A DNA stretch of 64,000 nucleotides from Triops longicaudatus (lineage: Eukaryota; Arthropoda; Branchiopoda; Notostraca; Triopsidae): positions 60,040-124,039 of the forward strand of contig JAGQDJ010000160.1 of assembly GCA_022885665.1 (NCBI GenBank), written 5' to 3'. The position numbers and the translations under genes were made by a program. Numbering within the stretch: the first letter of the stretch is position 1; the number at the start of each line of letters is the position of its first letter. Shown piece by piece: positions 24,684 through 37,460 of this stretch. The notes beneath the pieces were generated by a model. That model did no database searches. It worked only from the letters and a program-made list of their open reading frames with translations, and had not been told where the DNA came from.

Positions 24684-25905
24684 ATGCCTGTGAACCAAAA
24701 TAAGGGACCAAATCGAGCCAAAAGTAATCACTCAAGCAGTTTACGTGATTTGCGCGATTTCAAGCACAATCTTAAACTTCTCGGACTCGCCAGCGAAGAT
24801 CAAACCAAAACTTTATCTCCTGGTCCAGTCAAATACAGGTATTTTTTTGAATCCTAATTTACTGCTCAAACTTATTTTTTTTTTGTTATTTTAGAAGCCA
24901 ACCGAAACTTCAGACCAAGCTACGCAAAACGGTTTCGCTCTCTGACCTTAATTCCGAAGAAATTCTGGAAAATAGTAAATCAACGGAACTCCTTTGACAA
25001 ATAAAAATCTTCCTCGTTTAACTTTGACAAAATTAAGTAGAATATGATTTTTTTTTCTTCTGTAGGGGCATTATTCAACCAATTAGTGTATCAACAATGG
25101 TACCTCAAGGCTTCAAATCGTCAAGCTGAGTTGCAAAAACAGCAGCACTTGCGTTTGGAAGAATCACGTCTTGCAGAACAACAGGTTTTCTTTCAAAAGT
25201 TCCATGCACAGCCTCATGTACGTACGATTAGATTAATAGAAAAAAGAAATAGCGCGTCAAAATTCGGTAACAGCAAGGCAAAAATGGCTCGAACGCCGGG
25301 ACGCGCAACTTAAACAAGCTTTAGAGCACAAGAGGGCGGTAGCTGCGCAGGAAGCTGCCCTGCAGGCGGAAAAGCTTCGGGAGAGGGCAGCACGTAACCA
25401 AGCCGGTGACACGTGGCGTTCAGCTAAGAAAGAAGAATTTTTACGCAAACTGCGCGAAAATAAAGCTAAAGCGCAAACCCAACGTGAAGAACAACGCCGG
25501 GAACAAGAAGAGCGTCGCCAAGCGGCACAAGCTGCTTTTAACGCGTGGAAACGCTCCATTGACCATCACAGAAAGAACTCGAGAGCGTCTTCGAATTCTA
25601 GCTACGAAAACGAAGCTTTGAGACGCGAGAAGCGCAGGCAAGCCCAAGAAGCTTATGAAGAATGGAAACGACATTACGACACGCAAAAACGTGTACAAAG
25701 AAACTCGTTAGAGAACCTTCAAATTAGGTTAAAGCAATGTCGTTTACAAGAAGAGCAACTCAGACTCAAAGAAGCCCAAGAACGCTACGAAACTTGGCTC
25801 GAGCGCAAAGCCCTTTCCCAGCATACCACGCCCACCAAAGTGAAACGTGTCCCGTGGTACGCCAACTGTAAATCCAATTGCTATACTTTCTGGGAATACT
25901 TGTGA
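24684..25905 (+). CDS. Coiled-coil protein, CCDC34/CCDC181-like
   Basis: Exons 24684-24838, 24895-24974, 25066-25221 and 25274-25905 join in phase to 1,023 nt (340 residues). The N terminus is basic and polar (SSSLRDLRDFKHNLKLLGL). The rest is one long charged helix rich in Gln, Glu, Arg and Ala, with repeated blocks of the type AYEEWKRH, AFNAWKRS, RYETWLERK and KWLERRD spaced 30-60 residues apart. Such (A/R)(Y/F)xxW(L/K)xxK blocks occur in ciliary and microtubule-linked coiled-coil proteins such as CCDC34 and CCDC181. A cytoskeletal or flagellar role is inference. Intron 3 is only 52 bp. The last 20 residues (Cys/Tyr/Trp-rich) are less certain. Confidence 0.7.
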
Positions 25906-26255
25906 AACATAAACATACACGCTGGGCTAGCCAAAACATCTAAACGAACTCCAAGAAAAATAAATGAAAAAACAACAATGAAAAATAACAAAAAGAAAGT
26001 AAACAAACAAAAATAAACAAAATGAACACGCATAAACCGAAGAATGCAAAAAGCAGCAAATCGTCTAATATTTTTTTTTTTCAAAATATTTTAAGGAAAT
26101 ATGGCATTTTTATTCAAAATTAACATGTTCTGCATTGCGCCATCACATAAATTGTAAACAAAAATATTTTCAACTCTCGTTGAGCATGTTGTCTTAGGGT
26201 ACATTCACGTGGCCTACCTTCAAAGCGATTATTGCAACGCAAATTTTGTAGGAAA

Positions 26256-29200
26256 TTAATTCACAGCAAACTCATCGTCCTCAGTCATAGTTACAACCGA
26301 AACGTAGTCGTCTATGTCTCCGTGCAGCTCCTTATTCTTTTTCGTCACCTGTTCGATAATACCCGTCATACCGGCTATTGTTTCCTTTTGTCGGGTTTCG
26401 GTAGCCATTTGCATCAAATCTGGTAACGCTTCGCTCAACTCTGAAAATGAAAATAAATAAAAAATAAACTAAATTAATTTTGGAATCACACGGACAGTAA
26501 AACAATATTAATAATTAAAATTAAATAAACAAACTTGACAAACTTAGTCTAAGCTAATTAACTTGCTTAACTAAAATACTTATTTTATTAGCTTAACATT
26601 CAAACACTTCAATTACTTAATGTTACTATGCAAAAGTAGTCAGGTATTCTGTATCACTTGGCACGGTAACACGTGTTAATGGCTGCGAAAACGGAGTCTA
26701 AGTGTAATATGTAATCTTGCGGGGAGAAAAGCGTATTTACCAACAGGAATCTTCGGTCTGGCCGGGAAAGTGTGGTACAAATACGCCCACGCCTGCAGAG
26801 ATCTATGCTTGTTAATTGCTACATGTGCCAACTCGATTAACTGATGACACAGACGAACCAACGTCTCCGCTTCTCGCTTCAGATCCAAGTCTGTCATTTG
26901 ATCCTTCGCTGGATTATCCCAAAAATCTACAAAACAGTAATTCATATTAGCTTTTATTTAAAAAGCATATCAAACTCAGATGCATAATAAACGGTTAATT
27001 CTACCTTTCAATACTTCTGCTGCTTCTAGATAGTCACCACCATGGATCCAGCACTCAACTTGCAGCAGTTCCATCATCATAGGATTGCACAGTCCATAAG
27101 GCTATTGAAATAAAGCATTGTCAGTAATTTTAGCTCGAAAGATTTGAGAGCGTTTACCAAAATCTCGCAACCGTAGACACTTACAGGCCACTGCTGTAAG
27201 TTACAGCAATCTCGCATCAAAATGTTCGCTTGCTGAATAAATTCTAGGTCATGGTCTGCAAATCGAGCGAAGATTGTGCTTGCCACTGTTGCTAACGTCC
27301 TTTCAACGTCTTCATCTTAAAAAAACGGTCAAAAATCAAAATGAAAATAAACAAAATAATAGCAATTCAAAACAAAGTCAAAACAGTCAAAATAAATAAA
27401 TAAAAAAACAGCAAAAATAAATAAAGAAAAAATAAAAAAATAATAAAAATAAAAAATAAAAAAATAATAAAAATAAAAAATAAAATAAAATCACAATAAT
27501 AATGGAACCATTTTTTAAACAGATTACAAATTACTTAATTCCGATCCGTTGCATGAGATAATATTGGTCACCAGTTCGACAAAATCTTGCGTCACGTTAG
27601 AAGATTTTTGGTTGATCAGGTCGTCATAATATCTGGCAATCGAATTCCCGATCTGATCCAAGCGGTGGGGCGGGGCTTCTTTCAGCAAATGGACTAGGTC
27701 GTTAAACTGCCGTAAGGAAAGCAAGGACATAATAGCTTCGGGTTCTATGAAATTCCTGGGACTTGGTGCTGCAAATGTGAACAGAAAGGAGCGTTAATTC
27801 AACTAATCAAAATTTAACAATTCTGCTCGAAGTAACATGAGATTCATAAGACGGGAGTTCATAAGAATATGGTACAGTCTAAGCTACGTTGACGTGTGAG
27901 CTGTACCACTTTTTTACTGACAAAAGATTTAAGCGCAGTAGTGAATGGGCTTAAAAAAACGTCATGCAACCTAAAGCAAGATAGTGCGTAAACTGTACCA
28001 CTTTATTGTTGACAGTGGAGTTAGACCTACGGAAAAGTTCATAAAAATCGGGTACAACTAAGGCCAAATTTACGTGTCAGCTGTACCCGTTTTTTATGGT
28101 ACAGCTGTACCCGTAAGCTGTACCTTTGTCTTGAGAAGTGAGCTAAACAGTTCAAAATAACCTGGTACAGTCTCCATTACATTAACACGTCGTCCGTACC
28201 CACTTTTTATGGACACTGTTCAATTTACCTTAACTTTGCAATACTTTCGAGTTACCGATAACGCTAAAACTAGTTTACTAGATTCATGCTACTGACCGGT
28301 ACCCCAATATCGCGTAAAAGAGGTGGAGTATACCTTGAAGGACAGAGGAAGCGTTGACTGACTCCGTGTCGTCGAAATCAAAAGAGGGCGGAGACTCGGT
28401 GGAATTAGGCGCGGACACAGGAGACGACGGCGAGTCACTGAAATCTTCGGGTAATTCGAAACTACTCGGCGGAGGTGGAAGTTGTGATTTTGGCGTCGGA
28501 ATGTAATCCGGTACTGGCTGGGTACTGTCCGGTGCCAGTACTTTTCGGGTACTGGTGAGCTGCGACGTCTGGACTGTGTGAGTGGACTGAATGAACGAAT
28601 TAGTCCCTAAAGCCGATACCGTGAAAGTACTGGCCGGTACCGGCACCGAGCTCTGTAGCGACCGGTACTCGCCGGAAGACAAACTTTTCACAAACTGATA
28701 CTTTGTAACAACTTGCATTTGACAAGGATCAGCTCTTGAAGTACTGGCAAATACTTGGCGTATGGTAGGTACCGGTCTCGTACTAATACTCGGTACTGGC
28801 CTTTCAGGACTCCTAGACTTCCAATTGCCCGTATCTGGTACCCGGCAGTATGGTGACACTTCCTGGTACTGGCCAGGTAACGCTGCCGGAAGAAATTCCT
28901 GGCCAGTACTTTGCCTCATGTGATTTGGTAGTGCCGGAACATTATAACAATTTGACTGAAAATTGTGGGCTGGTAATTCAGGTACTTTGCGGGAAACCGT
29001 TGGAGCGCCGAAGAAATATGCCGCCTGGTACTGACCAAAGTTACCAGGAGGAGGTCGGGCAGTCGGATACCTCGGGTCGGGGTTGGTCTGTGACCGAACC
29101 GTGGCACATGCCTTGGGAATAGTACTGGCCAGGTCAGAGCTTTGCAATATTGCTAAATTGCGCAGAATTTGCAACGGTTCACGCAGATCGATCGGCAGAT

Positions 29201-32200
29201 TGGGACCTTGCTCTTCCAAATGTCTGCAGAACAATCTCAGATGAGGTGGGTTGATGGCTGTCAACGCGATGGTCGGTAAGGATCCCAGTAATCTGGCTGT
29301 CTCAATCTGCTCTGTATAGCTGGGTAATGCTTGCAGTAATAAGTCATTCAAGACAGTCGATGACGGCAAGTACCTGGGTTGTATTGCCATTGCTTTGTGG
29401 ATACACCTTCGTAGCATTCCAGGGGCATGCGACACGGTCATTTCTAAAATAATATCTAGCTCATTGCTGCCAAACTTCAAATTCGCCGTGCAGAAATGGA
29501 GTGCGAATCGCTGGAAACTTTTGGCCAATAACGGCCTGAGGTTGAAATTTTTCAAAACATCTCCGAAGAATCGCTCCTGGTACTTCAAGCTCAAGGATGT
29601 CGGCTCGAAGAACTGCAACAAATCTTCTAAGCCGTGAACTTGCAGCAATTCCTGCCCAACGATTCTTATGAGTTCGTGATGGTACTCAGATACGTTGTCG
29701 ACTTGCAGACGTTCCGGTGATAACGAGAAAGCACACTGAAGAATCAGGTCCTTGGCGTGGAAAAAGCGATGCACGTCCTTGGATTCAACCCAGAATCGGA
29801 CCTCTTCTAGAATCAACTGGCCCAAATACGGAGTACCTTGAGGAAAATGCTGCAGACAGTTGGAACGGCGGCATGAACCAGGATTCTTTAATTCTTCGAT
29901 GCAAATGCCTACTTCTTTTAAGGGCCGAAATGGTTTGTTTGGGTTTGGATTCGCGTTACGGGAATCACCGGGCAGAAATGTTAGAATATTTAACGATTCT
30001 TGGCGACTCTGAACAGGGTACCACAGACTAGAAACGTTCGAATCGTTTGAATGGTAAGGCCTGAAAGGAGGATAAGGCATAGGGTTGTTGAAGGATTTAA
30101 TTGGAGGGATCGGACGAGTAAAATTGGCGGAATCAGTGGTAGTAATAGTTGCTGATATACGATTCGCGGTTGGTTGCGAAACTTTCCCAGGGGTTTCGGA
30201 CGACCATCGTACGTAGTGAATCTCGGATTTGGAAATAGTGCGAGAATCTACAGTTTCCTGCGACTGTGTAGAAATGGAGTCGGAAGTCTCGACACTAGTG
30301 GAATCACTTGATTCAAAAGATCGTCTGCCAACTGGCTCACGCAATTCGAAAGAGTTGCAACGTTCGGTGACGGAATCACCTATTCCCATATCAATGTCAT
30401 CATGCCCAGCAGTAATTTCGAGAAAATCGCAATCGTCACTTTTTGGAGACAAATTAGGCGATTCGACTTCTTTGGATCGCTCAACGATTTCGTTGCGGTG
30501 GGTGAACGATTTTGGAGACTCATTTCCACGCACTAAATCAGAATGATATTCAAGATCTTCGTCAGAATCGTCCTTATCTTTCGAATCCCAGCTACGCGCG
30601 AATCGGGCACAAGTGGCTCGCTTTCCCGTACAGCGATTCTCCCATTCTCTCGATTCTGTGGGCTCTACAAGTGCAGAAACTTGCTGGTTCTCAACCACAG
30701 GACCGATTGGCACTTGTGATTTTTCAGGTTCTTCAGCCGAAGGATCGCAAGATTCAGTTGAATCGATACTCCCAGTACTTGTGATTAGCATGCGTTTGGG
30801 ACGAGCCGATAGTAAGCTTTTGCCGATCGCTGATTCTATCAGCTCTGCTACCGTTACAGTATAATCGGACTCATCTGAGTGATTCTCTTCTGATTGTGGT
30901 AATTGTGTACGTTCCGGTAATCGCGAAATCGACTGATCCAAGATCGGTATTTTCGGTTTGGTTCGCAGTTTGGGTACCGGCACTGATTTGGGCTTCTTCG
31001 GAATCTTAAACGTAGCCAGGTCCTTCACATTGGTTCCCTTGACTATTTTCTCCACAAAGTTTTGAGTACTAGTGCTGGTATTACGATTCGCCTGATCTCT
31101 CTGGCTTTCGTTTGATTTCGAAGCTTTGGAATCCAACGCTGAGGTCCCCTTTTCGGGCTTGGACGTCGATCCTTGTTTTCCTTTTCGATCTTTGCGGTGA
31201 ACACTGTGAGATTTCGAACGATTTTCGGACTTGGAATCACCACTTTTCTTACGATTCTTTGGCTCTTTCGATCCAGACTTCTTGGTTTCCTCACCGGACT
31301 TGGTTTTCTCTCGAGGTGTCTTGCAATTTTCAGTGCTGATCTTCCGATTCTTGTCCACTACTTGTTGATTCTTATAACTTTTGCCGAACTGGGCATCGAG
31401 TTTCGGAGAAGAATCGCACAGACTCTCTAATTCGAAATCCAAGGCATCAAATCGATCTTTTTCGCTCGCTGCAGACACCGACAGAGAGCGTGGCTCTCTG
31501 ATTCGGCAAATCTGCTCCTGACTCATGCGCTCCAAACGAATCACTACTAACTTTTTACAATGATTCTCGTTAACAGACATTTCTTCCTCGACTTTCGCGA
31601 AGAAGCCTTGCGAAACTGTCGGTAGAGGGCTTGGAATCACTCCCAAACTCTCTGATTCTTCCAGAATCATTGACACTTCCTCATCTTCTGCGTCATTTCC
31701 AGCGATTTCGCCTTCGTACTCATTTTGCGTACTACCTTCTCGCGATTCTACACCAACTTTATCTACAACATCGTCAACAACGACTGATTCTCGCGATTCT
31801 ACAATATAATCACTGATTCTAGCCAACTCTGATTCCTCCTCCCTGTTCTGACTCCTCCGCCTCCCCACTTCTTTTACCTTGTACCTACGTGTTAAGCGTT
31901 TACATTGGTTCGACGGAATTTCCAAATTTTTCTCGGCTGATTCTTGCGATTCGGAATCGATTTCCGCGGAAGATATCACAATGGACGGAAGTTCTTTCCT
32001 TAGTACTGCAAAGATCTTGCCCTTGAGCTCGCGTTTCGGAGTTGGATCGAGCGCGTAGCTGTGATCACTGACGGACGAGTCTGGTGATTCTAATGATTTG
32101 GGGGCGGGAGACAATGTCTGATCCTCTGAACTTTCTCTCGGAGGAGAAATCACTACTTCTTTCAAATTTTGACCATGCTCTGTGACGGAATCCACCTCTT

Positions 32201-34635
32201 CCCTGACCGATTCTCCCGACTTTAACGGCTGAAACTCATCTTCCACAAATGACTCATCTGGACGATTCAACGGATCACTTAAATCCACGGATTGGAAGCT
32301 CCGTTTCCGCTTTTTGAAAGGTTTGTGCAATGCATGTGACCGCATCGCGGAATTCTCAAAAGTATCGTGAGATTCAAAGATTCTGGAAGGACTTTCGTCA
32401 CAGGTTTTGCGTTTTTTAACGTTTTTACTTACTACAGTGGCTGTATTCGCTAACGATTCATCAGCGTCCTCCAGTCTTCGAAATTCTTCAGGTTGAGTAT
32501 TGGACGATTCTCCGCGATTCGGTGTTGATTCTGACAACTTAGATGATTTTCTTTCATCCCTGACCGATTGCGGCCTGGGCTTCTTCCTCGATTTTGGACA
32601 CGGAGCCTCCCTCGGCCAATCCGGAAGTAAAAGGTCCAGTACTTCGCCGATACCTTCAGAGTCAGCTGCTCGTCGTTCTTTCGAATCCTGACGTTGATTC
32701 TTCTTAGTATTGCGCTTTGGATTCGCAGCTGGGCTTACGGAATTACGAGACACCAATCTTTTGCAGACACCGGGAGTGGGTAGAATCACTCGTGATTCTC
32801 GTTTCCGCAGGATAAGGTCCCGCATGGGAATCGTACGCGAGCAATGAGGTGAAATCGGTGATAAAATTGGAACGAAATTCCCTACAGAGAAAGACCCAAC
32901 TCTAAGAGAATCGCGCGCTGAAGATGAACGACTCCTCGACGGAGGACGACTCATAGACGGAGGACGGGTTTCCACCATAGACTCCACCCTCTGCGCGTGC
33001 AGTTCGCGATTCAAAGCATTCAGCAGGTCAAACATTAAATCTTCAAGGTTTTCCGTCTGCGTTGCCATGGGTCGCAGAATCACTGTGCGATTCTGCTGAT
33101 TCGGTGGCGGAGTCAAGGCAGAATGTTCCATCGCCAAAACTGCTCTTGAGGGCGATTTGTGCGACTGCCGACTCGAGCATATTGAAGCCACGCCCCTTGC
33201 AACACCAACCTGGGATGGGATATGGCGAGAATCACTCATGGAATTCAGTTTGTGACCAGTTTGATTCGAAGCATTTTGACTTGTTGGTGATTCCTGCATA
33301 GAATCATTGCCTAAATTCGCTTTTGGACCAGTACGTTTGGCCATATTTTGACTCACCGGTGATTCTTCAATAGAGTCGTTGCCGGAATTCGCCTTTGGAC
33401 CATTGCGCTTAGCCACATTTCGACTCACCGGTGATTCTTCAATAGAATCGTTGCCGGAATTCGCCTTTGGACCAGTACGTTTGGCCATATTTCGACTCGT
33501 GGCTCCACTGGTAGCATCATGCACGAAATTCAGCGACTGGTTAGTGCCTTTCGCTACATTTCTACTCTCTGAGGGCCTATTCCTAGAATCAGCGACGGAA
33601 TTCAGCCTTGGATCTGAGCTTCTGGCTACATTTCGACTTGTTGGTGATTCTTCCATAGCAATGTTGATGAGACTCGCTTTGGGGCCAGTGCGTTTTGCAA
33701 CATTTCGACTAATTGGTAATACTTCCGTACAATCGTTGATGGAATTCGTTCTCAGGACAGTGCGTTTCGCTACATTACGACTCGTTGAAGGTCCATTGAT
33801 AGAATCATTCGTGGAATTCGCCTTTGAGCCAATGTATATGGACAAATTTCGACTCGCTGGAGGTCCACTAACCGAATCACTCGCGGAATTGACCAAATGG
33901 CCCGTTCGTTTGGCCACATTTCGACTCAAAGTAGGTCCATTCTGCATCAAACGAGCAGAATCACTCGCGGAATATTGTGCGTTGCGTAAGGTCCAGCTTC
34001 TGCCTCGATTCTTACTTCCTTTACCGACTTCGCGCACCATTTCTTCAGAATCATCCGCGGAATCCAACTCGGTACTGGGCACAAAAGGCTCCCGCTCTGA
34101 TTTCGGATCTTGGGTATCGGTGATTCTTCCAAAACTGGCGTGATTCGCAACTGGAAAAGAAAAGAACCGAGAGAATCAGTCACGGAAATTGTTCTTTTCA
34201 TTTAAAATGTTTATTTTTTAAGAGCAGAATCGCTACTCTCACCTCGCGGACTGCGACATCGCATCACTGGACGAGAATAATTCAAGGAATTTTTACAACT
34301 TTTTTCAACGCTGCCGAAATTTGTCGACAGATGACTATTCTCCGCGGAATTATTGTGTAGAGAGCTTCGGGGAGTGTGATCCTCATTGTCAACGATGCAA
34401 AATTCATCCAATTCATGCACGGAGAATCGTTCCCTGATTCCGTTCATTGGAGCAACTTTGAGTTCCTTCCAAAAATCTTTGACGACGACTCGGCATGGCT
34501 GGAAAATGCGTTCGATTTCTTCTCCGCTCATGACGTACTTAGGTACCTTGGCTGGAGTACGTTCACCCTGGTACTCAGGACTAGTGGCCGCTGATCGTGA
34601 TCCTTTCCTCGTCCCACTTTGACTCCGATCCAATC
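26256..34635 (-). CDS. Very large mostly disordered protein with C-terminal helical domain
   Basis: Not identified with confidence. Exons, from 5': 34243-34635 (5' end incomplete: it opens in phase 2 with no ATG), 28334-34150 (5,817 nt), 27535-27768, 27185-27315, 27005-27101, 26741-26926 and 26256-26440; about 2,350 residues. The giant exon carries ten 24-residue repeats (SRNVAKRTGPKAN type), then about 1,000 residues of Ser/Glu/Lys-rich disorder, then a compact Cys/His cluster (CIEELKNPGSCRRSNCLQH, spacing C-x9-C-x4-C-x2-H) that may bind zinc. An alpha-helical region follows (HRFFHAKDLILQCAFSLSPERL to LQILRNLAIL), then a Pro/Val-rich linker, then more helices through the six small exons (MSLLSLRQFNDLVHLL, FWDNPAKDQMTDLDLKREAE, ending DDEFAVN). 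A Cys/His cluster before helical repeats recalls germline RNA-regulatory proteins such as TOPAZ1, but I could not verify that. Confidence 0.8.
27420..27500. repeat. A-rich AATAA/AAAAT simple-sequence run in an intron
   Basis: Runs of AAATAAAAAAATAATAAAAA in the intron between 27315 and 27535 of the large minus-strand gene. Confidence 0.7.
27857..28210. repeat. Cluster of four degenerate palindromic elements in one intron
   Basis: Four units of about 65 bp with arms related to the 3286 element: 27857-27921 (GTTCATAAGAATATGGTACA ... CTGTACCACTTTTTTACTGA), one ending near 28015 (CTGTACCACTTTATTGTTGA), one at about 28038-28100 (GTTCATAAAAATCGGGTACA ... CTGTACCCGTTTTTTATGG) and one at about 28151-28207 (GTTCAAAATAACCTGGTACA ... 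CGTACCCACTTTTTATGGAC). All lie in the 565-bp intron 27769-28333. Confidence 0.65.
33210..33926 (-). repeat. 72-bp tandem repeat inside the giant exon
   Basis: Ten consecutive 24-codon units (one of 23) encode variants of SRNVAKRTGPKANSGNDSIE followed by ESPV or similar. Three units between about 33310 and 33530 are nearly identical at the DNA level, the others diverged, so the array is still expanding or being homogenised. Confidence 0.85.
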
Positions 34636-35696
34636 CTTTGATACAATTATTTAATTTATTAGAAAAAATAGTTCAAAATTGAAAAAAATGACAACAAAAA
34701 TATTTAGAAAATAACTATCAGATTTCGGATCATCCAGAGTAATTTAAATATGCCACAAACACGAAAAACTATCGCAAAAATCGCAATGTGAAATAAATCA
34801 GTATAAAGAATCATTGTAGAGGAGCCAGCCTGAAAAAAAGAGAAAAATAAAAAATCGTACTTTCGTAAGTCACAAAGTAAAACACTAAAAATTAAATTAA
34901 TTAATAACCTTAAATTGATTTTATTTTTTGTGTACTCATTTTCTAGGATCTTTAAGAGAAACCTGAGTATTATTAAATTAATTGTCATAAAACATTATTT
35001 TTAAGTTTTTTGCTTCAACTAACTTTTGCTAAAATCGCAGTGATTAACACAAGGTTAACGACATAATACAAGGATGGATATACTTCGTCGTTTAGGAGGC
35101 ATTGCGGACGCATGTATAACGTCTGATACGCATAAAAACTCTTCACAAAACCTTCCGAAGTATGGCCTCGGTATTCAGCCGCTTTTCCCACACTCTAATA
35201 AGAGGTCAATTATTAAATGCGTCATTACTCCAATCATCATTAATATTGCGAAAAACATTACCAGTGCGTAAGGAAAGAGTATGTTTATAGTGTCATCACA
35301 CCTTAACACATGCACAATTGTTTCAAACAGCAAGCTTTTTTTCCCTCACGTGTACCGGGGGAAAACGATATTATTGTTTGCAAGTGTTTTGCCCTATAAG
35401 CTTCAGTTTCGCCTGGCGAACCGCGGCTTTCTCCGCACAGCGCTGTCGACGTTATACCAGGTTACGGCTTTACATAGCCAAAGTTTCGCTTGTTTGCGAT
35501 TCGCTCCCAACATCAAGATTCCTGCGCAAGCTTCCCATAAGAAAGCGCTACTTCTAGTAGGCGATTTGCGTGGTAAGCGTACCAGTTTCTTGTGAGCACT
35601 TAAAAGTCTTACTGCAGTAGCTACGCCACCTCGTGGAGAAATTAGACTTTATAGTGTAAACAAAGTTGCGTGCGTGGGGTATTCTATGTTTTAATC
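34636..35696. other. Divergent intergenic region upstream of CHMP7
   Basis: Should contain the missing 5' exon and promoter of the large minus-strand gene and the CHMP7 promoter. I could not place a start codon that joins in phase to 34635. No other gene seen. Confidence 0.4.
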
Positions 35697-37460
35697 ATGC
35701 AGAACAGTACTTTAAACGAGTCTTTTTTAAACACCACAGATCTGCGCCCTGACCAGCCTTATTTGCCAGCTTGCTGGAACGATGACCTGCGTATGACCGC
35801 CTTATTCGCGCCTCCCCGTTCCATCAAGAGCAATCCTCAAGACTGGGAATCAAAATTCAACTTTTGGAAAAAATGCATCCTCAGCTGGTGTGAGATTGAG
35901 CGTAAACTAATTTTTACCCATGTACAAGTTAAAGTCGCATTTACACGCAATGGGAAAGTTCCAGCTGCGTTGAATCAAGTTTTGGAAACTATGATTCAGC
36001 ATGGCGACCTAGTTCATTTGGCTCAGTTCAAGTCTCAGCTAGAAACCGTTACCTGGACGCGCTGGGCAACATCTATTGCCTTTAAGCCGCTGACTTGGTC
36101 CTTCAGTAAAGTTAAGCAAGCTTTGGTCGAAGTACAAACCGAAATTTGCGAGCATTTTTTGGTACCGCACGTGTTGCGCACTAAAATGGACGAACTGAAA
36201 CTTTTAGCGACGCAATTAGCGGGCCAAGTTCTCGAATCTTCTGAACTGATGGACACGTATCCAAGCTTGTTCGGATCTGAAGAGGAAGAAGCGAGTTTAT
36301 TGCTGCAGCATGCTGCCAAAGCTGGATTGGTCGTTTTGGACGCGCACCATGAACATAGAATGATTGTTAAGTTCCCTGGTAAAGAAGAGAGAATGGTCAC
36401 GGAGAAAACTCCGCGTCAAGAAGCCAAGATTAATGCTTCTGATCGTGGATTGGCCCATTTGAAGCACAGCCAGAAGCTGCTGGAGAAGGAATTGCGCGGT
36501 TTGGAGGAAGAATGTCAAAATCTACAAGAGATAGCGCGCGTGAAGCTCAAGGAAGGCTTGAGATCGGCCGTAATTACATTTTAAAATGTTAACTTATTCA
36601 GTTTTTTTTAAGAAAATGCCGTTAAAATAAAAGATTAATTTGGTTAAAAAAACTTGGCTTAGAAAGAAATAATGGATCTTTCTTTTCTTTTTAAGGCCAA
36701 AATTGCGCTGCACAGGAAAAAAGGAGTGGAACAATTGATTGAAAAGCGGCAAAAAGCGCTACTGAACCTGCAGAATATGGAATTGCAGCTAAGACAGGCG
36801 GGTACGGATAATTTGGTAAGATTAATCTACACATTTTATTTAATTTCTTTAATCTAGTTACAACTTAAACTTTCACTATGTGTTGATTTCTGAAAATTTT
36901 TAGTTTTTAAAAATTTGAGCTATTTGAAATCGGCTAGGAAATTTAGAGATAAATAAAATATTTTGAGTGTTGTACGAAAGCTGTTGTCAATCCCTTTGGG
37001 ATTAAATAAAACATAATAATTATATGTAATGTTTCTATTTAGGTGATGAATGCATATCAGGCCGGATTGGCTGCATTGCAAGAGTCGTTCAAAGATCTTC
37101 CCTTGGGTGCCGACGGCGTGGAAGATACGTTAATTAAGCTGGAAGAGGTGAGAATGTTTTTTGAAGATAAATATGAATTTTCTATTTTTCTTAATTTATT
37201 TTGAATTTGGTAATTAATTTTATTTCTTTTAGGTTTTGGAGAAGCATGACGATATAAGGGCAGCGTTGTCTGGACCGATTGCCAGCGATAATGACGTCAG
37301 TGAAGCAGAATTGGAAGAAGAATTAGCTCAGCTTCTAGAAGAAGAAGAAGCAAAACCGGCGTTGGATCAAAGCATTAACTACGACGCATTTTTACCCTCG
37401 CCACCCACTCATCTCCCTGCTTCGCCGATTGCTGAACGCCTCAAGAAGCTCAGAGAATAA
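35697..37460 (+). CDS. CHMP7: Charged multivesicular body protein 7 (ESCRT-II/III hybrid)
   Basis: ESCRT factor that recruits ESCRT-III to the nuclear envelope for resealing and surveillance, and also acts in endosomal sorting. Exons 35697-36569, 36696-36815, 37043-37147 and 37233-37460 sum to 1,326 nt (441 residues; human 453). The N-terminal half is the winged-helix, ESCRT-II-like region (DWESKFNFWKKCILSW, FKPLTWSFSKVKQAL). From about residue 235 an SNF7 core follows: LKHSQKLLEKELRGLEEECQ, KIALHRKKGVEQLIEKRQ, VMNAYQAGLAALQESFKD. An acidic stretch (EAELEEELAQLLEEEEA) and a final helix SPIAERLKKLRE fit the autoinhibitory/MIM tail. The ATG at 35697 follows an in-frame GTG nine codons upstream. 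An AATAAA overlaps the stop codon. Confidence 0.95.

Noticed and set aside
33379..34143. Plus-strand open frame of 254 codons
   Set aside because: It is the antisense of the 72-bp repeats in the minus-strand giant exon. Its repeated pattern mirrors that array and it has no splice or family support.
35281..35595. 104-codon plus-strand frame before CHMP7
   Set aside because: No family resemblance, overlapping frames of similar length, and it lies in the divergent promoter region.
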